From the NCBI RefSeq assembly GCF_901933205.1, contig NC_044571.1:53977530-54041529 (forward strand): a DNA stretch of 64,000 nucleotides, given 5' to 3'. Below, one piece after another: positions 38,720-50,290 of this stretch; position 1 is the first letter of the stretch, and each line of letters opens with the position of its first letter. Under the pieces are notes generated by a model. That model was not told the origin of the DNA. It saw only the letters and a program-made list of their open reading frames with translations, and did no database searches. The DNA is from Camarhynchus parvulus (Eukaryota > Chordata > Aves > Passeriformes > Thraupidae). The position numbers and the translations under genes were made by a program.

Positions 38720-39115
38720 GACAGGATCCTGTGTGCTTTTCTCTCCCTGCCCACCAACCCCCCCTCACCTCTTTTTGGAGGTCCCTCCACCCTGGCTATA
38801 GCCCAGGACCCTTTGTCAGCCACCCAGGGCCATCAGGCCCTCCCCCAGCAAGACTGCAGCAGGACTGGTCCAGCTCCCCACAGCCCTGCCCTGCCTGGTC
38901 ACAGACCCCTGTGGGCTCGTGGTTTGTCAGAACCACCTGTGGTTCTGACAGAACCACCTGTGGGCTCGTGGTTTGTGCCCACTCCCAGGAGATTTCTGAT
39001 GATGGGGCAGCTGTCCCTTGTGCTCCCTGTCTGACCTGCTCTTGTTCACCATGGTGTCCAGCAGAGCATCCTGGCAATATTCACCTTGAAATTGTCCAGG
39101 GTTGTGTATGGGTTA
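38720..39115. other. Unclassified GC-rich block with hairpin and duplication
   Basis: A sharp change to GC-rich, CCC/GGG-containing sequence for about 400 bp. Frames here of up to 145 codons are proline- and serine-rich with no domain and are likely compositional. Inside is a perfect 11-bp inverted repeat, TGTCAGAACCA (38925-38935) and TGGTTCTGACA (38940-38950), with a 4-nt loop. A 20-bp direct repeat (38908-38927 and 38957-38976, CCTGTGGGCTCGTGGTTTGT) flanks it with period 49. It is probably part of an old repeat, but I cannot place it in a family. Confidence 0.4.
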
Positions 39116-39348
39116 TCTTGAGACATTATTCAGCAATGAACTATTACTCACAGTTCCATTTAATTTAGGAAATCACTCCTAAAAGAATAATCCTGTGGGT
39201 GCACCTATGCTCCAGTAGAATAGTCAGCCAAAGTGGGTCAGTTATCAAGATGTTTTTTCCTCATTGTCTTTGAAACCCTTATGAACATAGAAGCTGTTCC
39301 AAATATACCTAGGACTTGTGTTATTAGACAGCATCTCACTGTCTCTAC
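39116..39348. other. Unique spacer between GC-rich block and LTR
   Basis: About 230 bp of ordinary AT-rich sequence with no recognisable feature. Confidence 0.5.
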
Positions 39349-39353
39349 ATCAC

Positions 39354-39933
39354 CATCACAGTTTAACCCCAGCCAGCAGCCAAGCCCCACCTCAGCTCCC
39401 CCACCAATAGGATCAGGGAGACAATCAGAAGGGTGAAAGATAGAACACTTGTGTGTTGAAAGGCCGTTGAATAGGTGGAGCAGAAGTCATGCACAAGCAA
39501 ATCAAAATAAGGAATTCATTCAATGCTTTCCATGAACAGGCAGGTGTTCAACCATCTCCAAGAGAGCAGGGCCCCATCACCAGTAATGATGACTTGGGAA
39601 CACAAATTACATAATCCTAAATATCTTGCCCTTGTTTCTTCTCCCCTCACACTTTACAGATGAGAATGATGTCACATAGTCTGGAATATCCCTTTGGTCA
39701 GTTGGAGTTAGCTGTCTTGGCCATGTCTCCTCCCAACTTTCCATGCAGCCCCAGACTCCTCACCAGTGTGGGAGCACTAAAAGCAGAAAAGGCGTTGGTT
39801 CTGTATAAACACTGCTCAGCCATAACAAAAACATCTCTGTATTATCAACTCTGTGTTCAGAGCAAATCCAAAACACAACCGCATACAAGTCAGTGCGAAG
39901 AAAATGGAGCCTACCTCAACCAAAGCCAGCACA
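39354..39933 (-). mobile_element. Solo LTR of an avian ERVL-like family, minus strand
   Basis: Read on the minus strand, it starts TGTGCTGGCTTTGGTTGAGG and ends near CTGGGGTTAAACTGTGATG, as in a common avian LTR family of about this length. Landmarks on the plus strand are TTTAACCCCAGCCAGCAGCC, AAGCCCCAC, CAGGCAGGTGTTCAACCATC and GGAATATCCCTTTGGTCAGT. It is flanked by the 5-bp direct repeat ATCAC (39349-39353 and 39934-39938), a target-site duplication that fits ERVL. No internal region lies on either side, so it is a solo LTR left by recombination between two LTRs. Mutation has changed its outer TG end and degraded the expected TATA and polyadenylation motifs. Confidence 0.85.
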
Positions 39934-41969
39934 ATCACACACAAACTTCCCTTACAGAATACCTGTAGTCCTTGTAGGTGCTGTAGTGCATCAAAATAGA
40001 CAAAAATTGTTAAGGAATGATGAGAAAGTAAAAAGAAGTTTTCAATGGCACATATTTCCAGTACTAAACCTCTCTCTCACTCTGTCTTTCCCCTGGGTCT
40101 TCAAGTTTGCAAGCATCTCCAAGTAAAAGGCATGTACCACATGGCAACAGGAACTGTTGTAGCAGAGTGAAAACCTAATAATTGTCATTGCCTTGCCATT
40201 TGCTGCTTGCTCAATGCTACCTATCTCTGTGCAAACCTCTATAAACACAAATATATTGCTGTTGTTTTGCTAGTTCAGAAGAAACTGAGAAACTGAGAGT
40301 ACTCCACCTTTTCTGTTCTCTGTAAAGTGCGCAGTGATCCAGGGGATGCTGTGCAGTGTACTTGCTGCAGAGCGCATGCTGAAAGAGCCTGTTTCTGTAT
40401 TTCAAACATCACATAGAGAATAAAAAAGCCTCATCTGTATCTATGGGATAATGTGAATAAACTCAATAGGCAGCACTTAGTAAAAATACATCCTTGGAAA
40501 TATATAATGCAATATCCTAAAGTAATTTCATAAATGTGACTCACCTAATACAATTATCATATTATAACAAGCCATTTCAGAGGCAAAAATCTTCATGCAT
40601 GATTAAATGACAAACTTTGTCTGAGCATACTGAGGATTTTTAAAATTGCAGCAGTCGTTTTATTTCAACTTCTTCTTCAGATATAAGATGAGCTTTATAT
40701 AGATTTATCTTCACTTTTTAATTTTCTAGATAGTGTTAACATTCTCTCTAAAGCAAGAGATGAAACAGAACTGAAACCACTAATGCATAAAAGACTTTCC
40801 TTCTTCAAAGACAAAGAACAATATACTTTTTAGAGATGTAGCTTTCACCAACATAATACCTCATTATTCATGACATTTTGTCCATTATAGCATGAGATTC
40901 CTCAAAAGATAGAAGTAATCATCCAGCAGAAAAGTCTAGCTAATTATCCATTGTCTGAGAAATCGAGCTGGTGTAATGGATGAAACATCAGTTGCAGCAA
41001 TTGCCGGTGTCTACTGACAGAAGAAATACATCTCTGAAATTACTGTACCAGAAGTCTCAGAAATCTGAGACTTCCTTACCTGTTCTTTCCAGACAGATAG
41101 AAAAGCATGTTTACAGCAGAAAATTATGTATATACACACATATCTGATAAATTAAATGCCTTAAAAAATAATTATGGAGTGTTATATAAATATTACTTTT
41201 GTGGAATGTACAAGGTATTGGCTCATTTCTTATTGTTTTATAGGGCAATCAGTGATTCTGTAAGACCTGAGGAGGTACAAATATAAGGAACTTACTGAGA
41301 GTAGGAATACATGTTTTAAAATTTCACTTTAGTCAATTCTTTAAAACACATACTATTACAAATGTATTGTGTTTGATTACTCTTTTTGAAATACACAAAA
41401 TAATTTCATTATATATTAGAGTTAGAAAAAGGCATAACATAAGTGCTTTAACACCTAAGCATGACTGCTTAGTAAGTTTTTCCATCCTAGGCAGCTAAAA
41501 CTTTATTAATTAAACTTAAAAAGTAACTAGTAGGGAAATTTAGACACTTTGGATACCAGAAGGAGTAGATTTGGCTGTTGTACTGGGGACTTCTAGGACA
41601 GCTGGAAAGAAAACAAGAAAGGCTAGCAAGACAGACTTAGAAGTGAAGGAAAAGATGATCCTGTACACAGAAGTTAGCAATGGACAATGAAAATAACATC
41701 TTAAGATAGGGAAAAAAGTACCAGAACCAGGGCATTCATGTGAAAAGATAGAATATAAGATTAGACATTTAAAAAAAAATGATTTTGATTAAATTTGAGA
41801 AGTAAGACCTGAGGAGAAAGGGACATGTCCTACATTAAATGTTAATAGATTCTACTGTAAGAAAGTTGGGCCCTAGTTCTGCCTTCAGATAAATTACAGT
41901 GAGAAGTGTATATAATGCAGAGGCAGGATTTGGCCCTTTTCCTTTGCCATTTTAAGGTGATTGAAAATA

Positions 41970-42048
41970 AAGAGAGGTCAGAATAAAAGATGGTTGGACC
42001 AAAGGATTATTGAGGTCCTTTCCAATCTGGTATTCTATGATTCTGTGA
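41970..42048 (+). mobile_element. Short CR1 LINE 3' tail
   Basis: Only the last part of a CR1 is present: GGTTGGACCAAAGGATTATT, GAGGTCCTTTCCAATCTGG, then ATTCTATGATTCTGTGATG, the tandem 3' terminal repeat typical of avian CR1. Confidence 0.8.
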
Positions 42049-43926
42049 TGAGATAGCTGGAGGATTATAGGCAAAGTCTCTCTTCTCTGTAGTCCATTCC
42101 CACTCTAATTCATTCTGAGCTGTGCTTCATTTGCTGTATCTGGAAAGGTTACAAACTGGCATTCTCAGAGGAGTTGTAATGTAAAATGAGTCCTTAGGTA
42201 CCGAGCAAAGATATAGAAATAGCTGTAGTTTTCTGATGGAATGGTGACAAGGAATATTTGAAGTGATTCTTTTTTCTGTGTGTGCCTGTCTCGTAATGTA
42301 TGGCATTAGAGGTCAAAACTAGCTATCAATTTTTGTCAAAATCCTATTTAAAAACTTTTGCAACACTGGCTTATCTGTTTGCAAGTGTTATCATCTATAC
42401 AGGGGAAAGAAAAAAGAAAAAAAAATAGAAAAGCAAACAGAACCCCTCTGGACCCCTCAAATCACCTACAAAATAGAAGTATTATGTTTGAAAGTCAGGG
42501 TTTTTTTGTTTTAGGAGTGTTCAAAGCAGTTGTTTTTGTGATCTTCTGTGGGTTTAGAACTCCATTCAGTTCAAAAGTTGGAGACCACCCTTAGGAGAAA
42601 TTGCCTTCTCTGGTCAGGTCTAAGAGATGCATTTTGAGCACTCAGTGGCAGCATGAAGATTCAGCATGATGGAAACCAAGTATCAGTGTCTAGAAAAATA
42701 AAAATAAGTATTTGAATCTAATCTAAAAGTAAAGCATTTTACCATGTGATTTCTTAGATCATTCTGGAGGCAGTATTTTTTGGGAAAAACATCTAAATCC
42801 CATAAAATCACCTCATACTCTAGTTCTCTTATGGCAGAAAGATTTACAAGAAATATTGGGAGTTTTATTGTGCTCTTACACATTAGGAAAAATGAAACAC
42901 ATGAAGAAATGAATTGACATCTTCAGAAAATAAGGTAGCTTATGCACAGGAATATTGAAATGATAATACAACAGGTACACTGTACAATGAATCTCTAAGG
43001 GGATGAGAAAGATAAATAAAGACTTGTTTGAAGATATAAGGAGGAAAAATCAAGTTAGTAAGATTATGCTTCTGGACTATAGGATATCAGCTTGTTTAAA
43101 CAACCCTGGTATTAACTGGGAATTCTCTGTGGCTTGTAGAATGGAGACAAAGTTGAAAGATTTTGGATTTAGTAAATTATTACATTCCAAAATTCTGTAT
43201 CAACAGCCCTACAGGGGATAGTTTTTGCCCCATCTAGATTGATTTTTAAGCAATGAGTAGAGCAACAGTGATAAATTATTGAAATTATAGAAGACAATAA
43301 AGTCAGATGTCCACAGTCCGTAGCCATATTTTGCTACATTTTTAGAAAAGTGTTAATGTATACAGAAACAGAATGTGCACAAAAAAAATTTGTGAAAATG
43401 AAGGCAACAATAATGAACAGTGTAAATAGTAGATTTGGAAGATGCAAATTCTATGACCAAAGACAGAGTAAATTGTAATAAAATATGAGTTGCTTTCTAA
43501 TATTTTGAAATATAAATAAATACAAATAAACTATAGTTTTGATGCTTGAAATCTAGCAATAATCCATTGATTTCAAAGGCCTGTAACATATATACAATTC
43601 TAAAATGCATTTGATGTACATGACTTATTAAAACATGAAGACAATATCATTCCTAGTTACTGTATTTCATCTATCACACACGATAATACAAGGAGGCATA
43701 ACTGGATATGAATGGAAGTGATGCCAGACCACTGTTACCTACAAAAATAAATTCACCTGTTGTGTTCCTCACACAAGCCCATAGTGGTATACACATCCCC
43801 CACATATAATATAAATAGCATGGTCCGTGCACCTCTTCTGATATTGTTAGCTAACATAGCATTGTAAAAAAAATTTAAAACAAAGATCTTACTCTGAAAC
43901 TTTAGTATTGTTTTACGATTTTGTTG

Positions 43927-43952
43927 AAAAGTAGTCAGCTAAAAGTAGTCAG
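43927..43952. repeat. 12-bp direct repeat, period 14
   Basis: AAAAGTAGTCAG occurs at 43927-43938 and 43941-43952. Confidence 0.8.
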
Positions 43953-44407
43953 AAATTTTGGAATATTTCCTGAGTCATGTTAACTGGTCACAAGTTTCCT
44001 GAAACTTAAGGCTATGATACAGAAAAGTGTAGTGAATTTCATTATTTAAAAACTAGCTCAAGCAAGTAAAGAAGATTGGCAACTAGATTCAAACAAAATA
44101 GCAAAATAGGGTTGTCATTTTGTTTTTCATGCTCATACAGGGATATTTATTGCCTGGATCTTCTGCAGAATGTTTGGATTATTTACACCACTATTTTTTC
44201 TCTCTCTCACTGGTGTATCAGTATTTTTATTAGAGAATCTGAATATTGAAGTTTGTCAAGAGTATTTTGATGTGCATTTCAACAAGAAAATAAGTTGATT
44301 TAACACTTTATTTAACTTTGTGTGTTTTTCAATTAAAAAAATTCTCAGAACAGTAATATATAAAAAATGTAATATCTTCTCAAAGTTCAACCATGACAGT
44401 CTCCTAT

Positions 44408-44505
44408 AACAATAATAATAACAGTAGTAATAATAATAACAGCAACAACCACAACCCTGATAACAACAAGACCAATAACAGCAACAGTGACAATAGCAAC
44501 AGACA
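44408..44505. repeat. AAT/AAC/AGC trinucleotide tract
   Basis: About 95 bp of degenerate trinucleotides (AAT, AAC, AGT, AGC) mostly kept in one phase. It would read as an asparagine/serine-rich stretch, but the frame does not extend, so it is a decayed microsatellite and not a gene. Confidence 0.8.
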
Positions 44506-47143
44506 CCTGAGACACTTTCACTGAAGAGTATGTTGTTCTAGACAGACTAGTGGAAAGCACCTAGATTTGGGTACAGTGAGGTTTTCCTATATCTCACATC
44601 CCAAGGGAGATTTCTAAAAAAAGGCATGGAAGACAACATTCCAAAGAATCTAGACCTTCAGAGGAGTGAAAACCTAGTTTTCTTGCAAGTTCTAATATCT
44701 TTGGAGCTTTGGTCTGTTCTTACTCCAGTGAATGCAAATTATTCAGGCTGAGAAGACGTGTCAAAACTAGACTGTGTCAATTCAGTCTCTAACTGATTGG
44801 AAATGTGTTTCTGCTGACAATGCCTTTTAAATTTATGAAAAGAAAAGAATTTTTAAAATAACACATAGTCCCTGCTATTGCTAAGTAAAAGGATAGAAAA
44901 AGGGTTGACCATTCATATAGAATTTTTGCTATTGGTGTCTTCTCCTACGAGAAGCATTTGAAGGTCGACATTTGCTTGATGAAAAATCTCCTTCCACATG
45001 AAAGAAAAAGACAGCTGATCCCATGTACCAGTTATTAAATGGTTTATAGGTTACCTTTTACTATGAGACAATACAGAAATATATGTGGATGATGCAGTCT
45101 GACATGACCTGCTTCAAGAGATTGTTCTCAAGTGCTTTCTTTCGTAGTTCTACTAACCAGAAAAAGGTAGAAAATACAATCAGATAGGAGAAGGCATTTT
45201 CCAACCAACACTAGTATTACATCTACATTTCTTATTCTTGTAACTTCAAGGAATGTTACTTTCTATCTCTTGTCTTATACTGCTAAATATTTAGAATTTA
45301 TTAAATTATGTAAAACTTTAAGCTTTATTTAATACATTTTATTAGCACATGTTAATCAAAAATGTATGACAGCAATGATTTTATCATTATAAAAAACATT
45401 TATTTTCACTAGATAAATGTAAATATTAAAAAATCTTTAAAAGAAAGAAATCAATCTGATGATTCACAATGCATGTTTTTTCTAGATTCAATAAAATGTG
45501 AGACGAAAGCATTTCTGAATAATTTATTTTCATATATTGTGGAAATTAACATTTCAGATACCAACAAAAAAAAAGCTTATGACTGTGTTAACTATAATGA
45601 AATTATCTGTTGTTATTATTCATTAATGTTCTAACCATTTTCCCGTAAGAAATATTAAGCAATCTAAAAACTAGCATATGTTTGTGCAAATTATATTCTC
45701 CCTTAAGATTTTGCAAGAAGCTCATCATAATAAGCAATTATACGGTACTTCTTCAGCTTAAACTTTTAGATTAATCACAGAAAGGTTTTGTGCATAACCT
45801 TCTTGCCAAGAACATGCTTTAATGTGACAGGTTTATCCTCAATTAGGTTTTGTTAAAGAGTCTTCTTTGTGCTATTTTTCATGTTTTGGTTTAGTACAAA
45901 GACAGCACATTCTCTTTACGTATATATTACTATTAAAAGGTATTCTGTTCAGCATACTGCTTTTAGTGAATAATTAATTTTATAAAATTGGGGTTTTTTT
46001 ACTGATTGGCTTCTTTTGCAAGCATAGCTCAGCTTCTGATGATCAAGATGACAAGATAACTTTTATCATGCAAAATCTGTAACTAAAAGGTAAACCCTCT
46101 GCTTCACTTTGAAGAAAAGCATCTTTTGTAGTTTCATCGTATTGTTTGTCAATGTCAATTAACCCTATTTAATATATTTTCTCACAAATAATTTGCGTGT
46201 TTGAATGGTTCCATGCCTTTAGGGTGAGAGAGAAAAAAATGTTTAACTACAAATTCCAGTCTTCTGTACTTTTATTTGACATTATCAAAAGTACCACAGA
46301 GGCAAAATGTCATGTTATGTCATAATATAAAATGACAAGCTCTGTACAAATACATGAACAGCAAATCTTTTATCTGGTATTAGTGAAATAAGTAGCAAAG
46401 ATATAAATGTCTTCATTTACAAAGGATATAGATAGTGTAAGTAAAGACAAGTGAAATCTTTTAAAGGAAGAATTTAAATTACTGTATGTGCATAAAATAA
46501 TACGGGACAAGAAGAATGGAAAGGCTCTTAGCAGTAAAATAGAAGAGGTCACCATTCAAGCCGTTGCTTTTTTCTTTGATAATTTTATGTTCCTTTATAT
46601 GGACTGAGCATTCCCACTTGACTAGGTACCACAAAGCTGAGGGGATTTCTGGTATGCCTGGCCAGCAGAGGACAGCATTCCAGTGGCAGGCTGTTCTTTA
46701 CCAAAAAAGCAGATCCCATGGTGTTGTGAGAATCATGTGCCACTGCAAATTGGCCACTGGTGAATTCTCAGGATAACACTGATATTTGTGAAATAGCTTT
46801 TACAGCTGTCTTCTGAAGACAGATTTGTATTTGATGCAATGTGGAGAATGAAATGAAGCATTATTGTACAGAAAGCAGTGGGATATGACCTGTAGTCTCA
46901 TAGAGCTTGGAGTAAGAATTGAAAGAATTGCAGTAACATAATAATCACTCAGGAATAAGATACTCCTCAGGACAAGACAGTACCAGAACTGAGATAAAGG
47001 TGATCCTCCTCCAGGTGAGTATACAAAGAAAACATACCCCCTTTGAACACAGATTTATCTGAACTTTATATGAGCTATGAACTAAATAAAACACAGAAAT
47101 AAACATTACAAGGTATTATGCTGTAACATATTTTAAAATAGAT

Positions 47144-48166
47144 TATATTTTGATGGTGAATGGTGCTGCACCTGGCTGGCAGCCAGTCACCAGTGGTATC
47201 CCCCAGGGATCAGTGCTGGAGCCAGTCCAGTTTAATATATTCATTGCTGATCTGGATAAAGGGATTGAGTCCATCATAAATAAATTTGCAGATGAGACCA
47301 AACTGCGAGCGTGTCAATCTGCTGGAGGGTAGGAGGGCTCTGCAAAGGGACCTGAATAGACGGGTAGTGTCTAATAAGATGAAGTTTAATAAGTCCAGGT
47401 GCCAAGTCCTGAACTTTGGCTGTAACAACCCCCTGCAGCGCTACAGGCTGGGACAGAGCGGCTGCCCAGGCAGAAGGGGACCTGGGGGTGCTGGTCCACA
47501 GCCGGCTGAACATGAGCCAGCAGTGTGCCCTGGTAGCCAAGGCCAAGGGCATCCTGGCCTGTATCAGGAATGGTGGGGCCAGCAGGAGCAGGGAAGTCAT
47601 TCTCCCTATGTATTTGGCAAAAGTGAGGCAGCACCTTGAGTGCTGTGTCCAGTTCTGGCCCCTCAGTTTGGGAAGGACATTGAGACGCTTAAGCACATCC
47701 AGAGGAGGGCAACAGGGCTGGTGAGGGGCTTGGAACACAAACCCTGTGAGGAACAACTGAGAGAGCTGGGCTGGTTTAGCCTGGAGAAAAGGAGACTCAG
47801 GGGTGACCTTATCACTCTCTACAATTTCCTGAAATGTGGCTGTAGTCAGGTGGGAGTTGATCTCTTTCACCTGACAACAACTGAGAGAACCTAAAGAAGA
47901 CGCAGTCTTAAGCTGTACTTGGTGAAGTCTAGGTTAGACGTCAGAAAAAAAATTTTTCTCTGAAAGAGTGATTGGGCACTGGAATCATCTGCCCAGGGGG
48001 GTGGTGGAGTCATCATCCCTGGACCTGTTTAAAAAAAGACTGGAGGTGGCACTCAGTGCCATGGTTTACTTGATGAGGAGGTGTTAGGTTAGGTCATATG
48101 GTGGACTTGCTGATCTAAAAAGTCTTTTCCAGCCTGGTTCATTCTGTGATTCTGTGATTCTGTAAT
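47144..48166 (+). mobile_element. CR1 LINE, 5'-truncated, about 1 kb
   Basis: It begins inside the reverse-transcriptase domain of ORF2 and runs to the 3' terminus CATTCTGTGATTCTGTGATT near 48150. It is the best-preserved CR1 in the window. The order is RT motifs B and C, the C-terminal ORF2 region, the 3' UTR (GAGTGATTGGGCACTGGAAT, GGACCTGTTTAAAAAAAGAC) and the terminal direct repeats. GC content is well above the flanks. It lies 620 bp upstream of a plus-strand LTR. Confidence 0.9.
47150..47894 (+). pseudogene. CR1 ORF2 reverse-transcriptase C-terminal remnant
   Basis: The ORF2 protein is the LINE's reverse transcriptase. The first open piece (47150-47332) carries motif B as SGIPQGSVL (residues 15-23) and motif C as FADETKL (residues 46-52). 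The second catalytic aspartate is glutamate, so the active-site pair is broken. Frameshifts follow. A second piece (47416-47724) shows [21 protein letters not shown] third (47640-47894) shows [20 protein letters not shown] and [20 protein letters not shown], the well-known CR1 C-terminal block. No single frame joins these pieces, so the copy is dead. Confidence 0.85.
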
Positions 48167-48785
48167 TTTGAAACTGTTAAAATAAGGTGCTGCTCTTGGA
48201 AATAAAAGCAATTAGTAGGGTATTTGTTGCTTCAGCATCTCTCAGATGTCTAAAATTTACCTTATTGTTTTAGCTGCACTAATAAACAATACAGAGATAT
48301 AATTTCTGTCAGAGCAGAAGTTACCTCAGCTATCTCAAGTACTTACATTAAGGTACAATGACAAATTGTTTATGGATGCTTCTTTTTATCCCCCTGCTGA
48401 TTATGAAGAGAACTCAGGCCAAATGATTCATCCTCTATGACACTTCTCTGATGACAGCATAAATCACCCTCATGAGTTCTTGTTTTCCTCTGTCCACTAC
48501 AGCAAGGAAGTAAGAAAGTTCTCAACCATTGCTGAGTTTCAACTCTATTAGATAGAGTGATTATCTTTTACTTTTCTGTCTATTTTTCTTTCTGTTCACG
48601 GCAAAAAACTACAGAACTGCTCCTTCTCTTCCAAGTATCCAACTTGGTTTCTAGTGTTGGGTGCTGGGGATTTACACCAATGTTCTGCTTTAAAAATTTA
48701 GTCACAAACTGGTAAAGCAGAAATAAATCCATAGCATTAACTTTAGTCTCAGTTTTGTCTGTGGTCAAGTTAATTTTTGTCATAG
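48167..48785. other. Unique spacer between CR1 and LTR
   Basis: About 620 bp of AT-rich sequence with no gene or repeat that I recognise. Confidence 0.5.
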
Positions 48786-49348
48786 TGTGGAGCTAGGTTT
48801 TGGTTTTGGTTTATGGTTATGGTTTAGGCTAGGTTATGGTTAGATTTTGGATCTCGGATTAAAACAGGATTGAAAAATCCAGTTATGTTTTAGGTATTGC
48901 TCAGCATCAAGGTCTTTTCTATCTCAAACTTCCTCACCAGTAATTAGGGAAGGACGGAAAACAGATTGTGGGGAGACACAGCTGGGGCAGCTCACCCCGT
49001 GTGACATCCAATGCCATTCAGGGTTGTGGCCAGCAATAAAACCTGGGGAAAGGGATAGGAAGGGAGGACATTCCTATTTATGACATTTGTCTTACCAAGT
49101 CACCACTGCATGTGATGAAGCCTTGCTTTCCTAGAGATGGCTGAACATCTGCCTGTGCATGGGAAGTGATGACTGAAATGCTAATATTCCTTCACTTGCA
49201 CAGATGGTTTTGTTTCATTTATTAAACCATTTTAATCTCAACAATGTTTTTTGCTTTTGCACTTCTAATTCTTTTTGCCATACCAATGCAAAGAACTGAG
49301 TGTGAGGCTGTGTGGGGCTTGGCTGCCTACCAGGGTTAAGCCACAACC
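48786..49348 (+). mobile_element. Solo LTR of the same family as 39354, plus strand
   Basis: It is collinear with the minus-strand LTR at 39354-39933. Shared blocks are GTTATGTTTTAGGTATTGCT, GGGGAGACACAGCTGGGGCA, GAGATGGCTGAACATCTGCC, GTGCATGGGAAGTGATGA and GGCTGTGTGGGGCTTGGCTG, ending GGGTTAAGCCACAACC. The polyadenylation signal ATTAAA is present at 49221-49226. A degraded TATA-like CAATAAAACC lies near 49035. I see no internal retroviral sequence on either side. Target-site duplications are not clear, and the first 60 bp are diverged, so the start is approximate. Confidence 0.8.
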
Positions 49349-49697
49349 ACTCCTGAATTCTTATGCATGACCTGTTTTTCAATGATTTGTGTCAGAGATA
49401 TTTTTAAAGTCTGACTTACCTATTGAAAATTTGTTTGCACCTACAAGCCTATTTAGTATTACTTTATTATCATTGCATAAACCACAGGGATAAAGTGACT
49501 TCAGCATTGAATTAAAATATTTTGCCCTTTTTACAGAATTAGTATTCTAATATAAGGTCTCTTTGTAAGAAAAATAAATAAATAACCTGAATTTGATATA
49601 ACTCTATCTTTACCTTGCATCCTTCTTTAGAAAACTACATATTCCTCACAGGAATTTATTCCACTCTTTTAGATGTGCACAGAAGCCCACATGCATG

Positions 49698-49719
49698 CAC
49701 ACACACACACACACACACA
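49698..49719. repeat. CA dinucleotide microsatellite, (CA)11
   Basis: Eleven CA units follow ATGCATG. It is a typical length-variable vertebrate microsatellite. Confidence 0.95.
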
Positions 49720-50096
49720 AACACATGCCAGCACTATAAAATTTAGTTTTCAGTCAAGCTGGAAGCCTTATATTGGAACAGCTGAACTAGTTGCTTACCA
49801 AAGAAATTTTGCACAGACAGTTACAGATGGGTGCTGAAGTATTATTTCCAACAACATAGGGCAGTCACTGAAGGAAAAGCTGTGCTGGTATGTCACTTGA
49901 AATTCTGTACACACGAATGATCATTGGGATCTGATATGTCCAAAGGTCAACTTGAGTTCTACAACAGTATTCTAAGACTTTGACAAAGCTTGATCAATCT
50001 CATGAAAAACAGTCGATCTGCGCCAATTAGCTTCACTTTTGGTGCTTAGTTTCTTTACTTAGTGTTTCTTCAGTGTTGCATGAAAATTTGATTGGG

Positions 50097-50290
50097 GATG
50101 TTTTGTTTGGGTTTTTGTTTGTTTGGTTTTGTTTTGGGTTTTTGTGTGTTTTGCTTTTGTGGTTTTTTTGTGGTTTTCTTTTTTGTTTTTGGGGGGGGTT
50201 TTGGTGTGTTTTTTGGTTTTGGTTTGTTTTTTTTTTTTTTTTTTTTTTTGTTGGTTTGGTTTCCTTTGGTTTGGTTTGTTTGTTTTTTTC
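50097..50290. repeat. 194-bp T/G-only low-complexity tract
   Basis: Almost entirely T and G on the plus strand: TTTTG, TTTGG and GTGTGTT units, one run of 8 G and one run of about 21 T. Overlapping phenylalanine/glycine-rich frames on the plus strand and lysine/threonine-rich frames on the minus strand are artefacts. Confidence 0.9.

Larger units (their letters stand above)
39939..47143. other. AT-rich unique sequence, no gene seen
   Basis: No gene is recognised. A short CR1 tail (41970), a 14-bp duplication (43927) and an AAC/AAT tract (44408) are listed separately. The stretch 40920-41090 contains CpG words (AAATCGAGC, TTGCCGGTG) and balanced composition, a weak sign of conservation. Confidence 0.5.

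Noticed and set aside
38731..39168. 145-codon proline-rich plus-strand frame
   Set aside because: Explained by the GC-rich unclassified block. It overlaps a hairpin and a local duplication and has no domain.
47008..47022. Strong splice-donor-like CAGGTGAGTA, with a similar TAGGTGAGTAAG near 57766
   Set aside because: No coding frame ends there and no paired acceptor with an exon is visible. Such matches are frequent by chance.
47274..47870. 198-codon minus-strand frame, the longest in the window
   Set aside because: It is the antisense of the CR1 ORF2 remnant on the plus strand.
48798..48840. GGTTTTGGTTTATGGTTATG-like stretch resembling telomeric repeats
   Set aside because: It aligns with the diverged start of the LTR at 48786 and contains no TTAGGG array.
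49698..49719. CA repeat as a Z-DNA regulatory element
   Set aside because: Short and common. No other evidence of regulation nearby.
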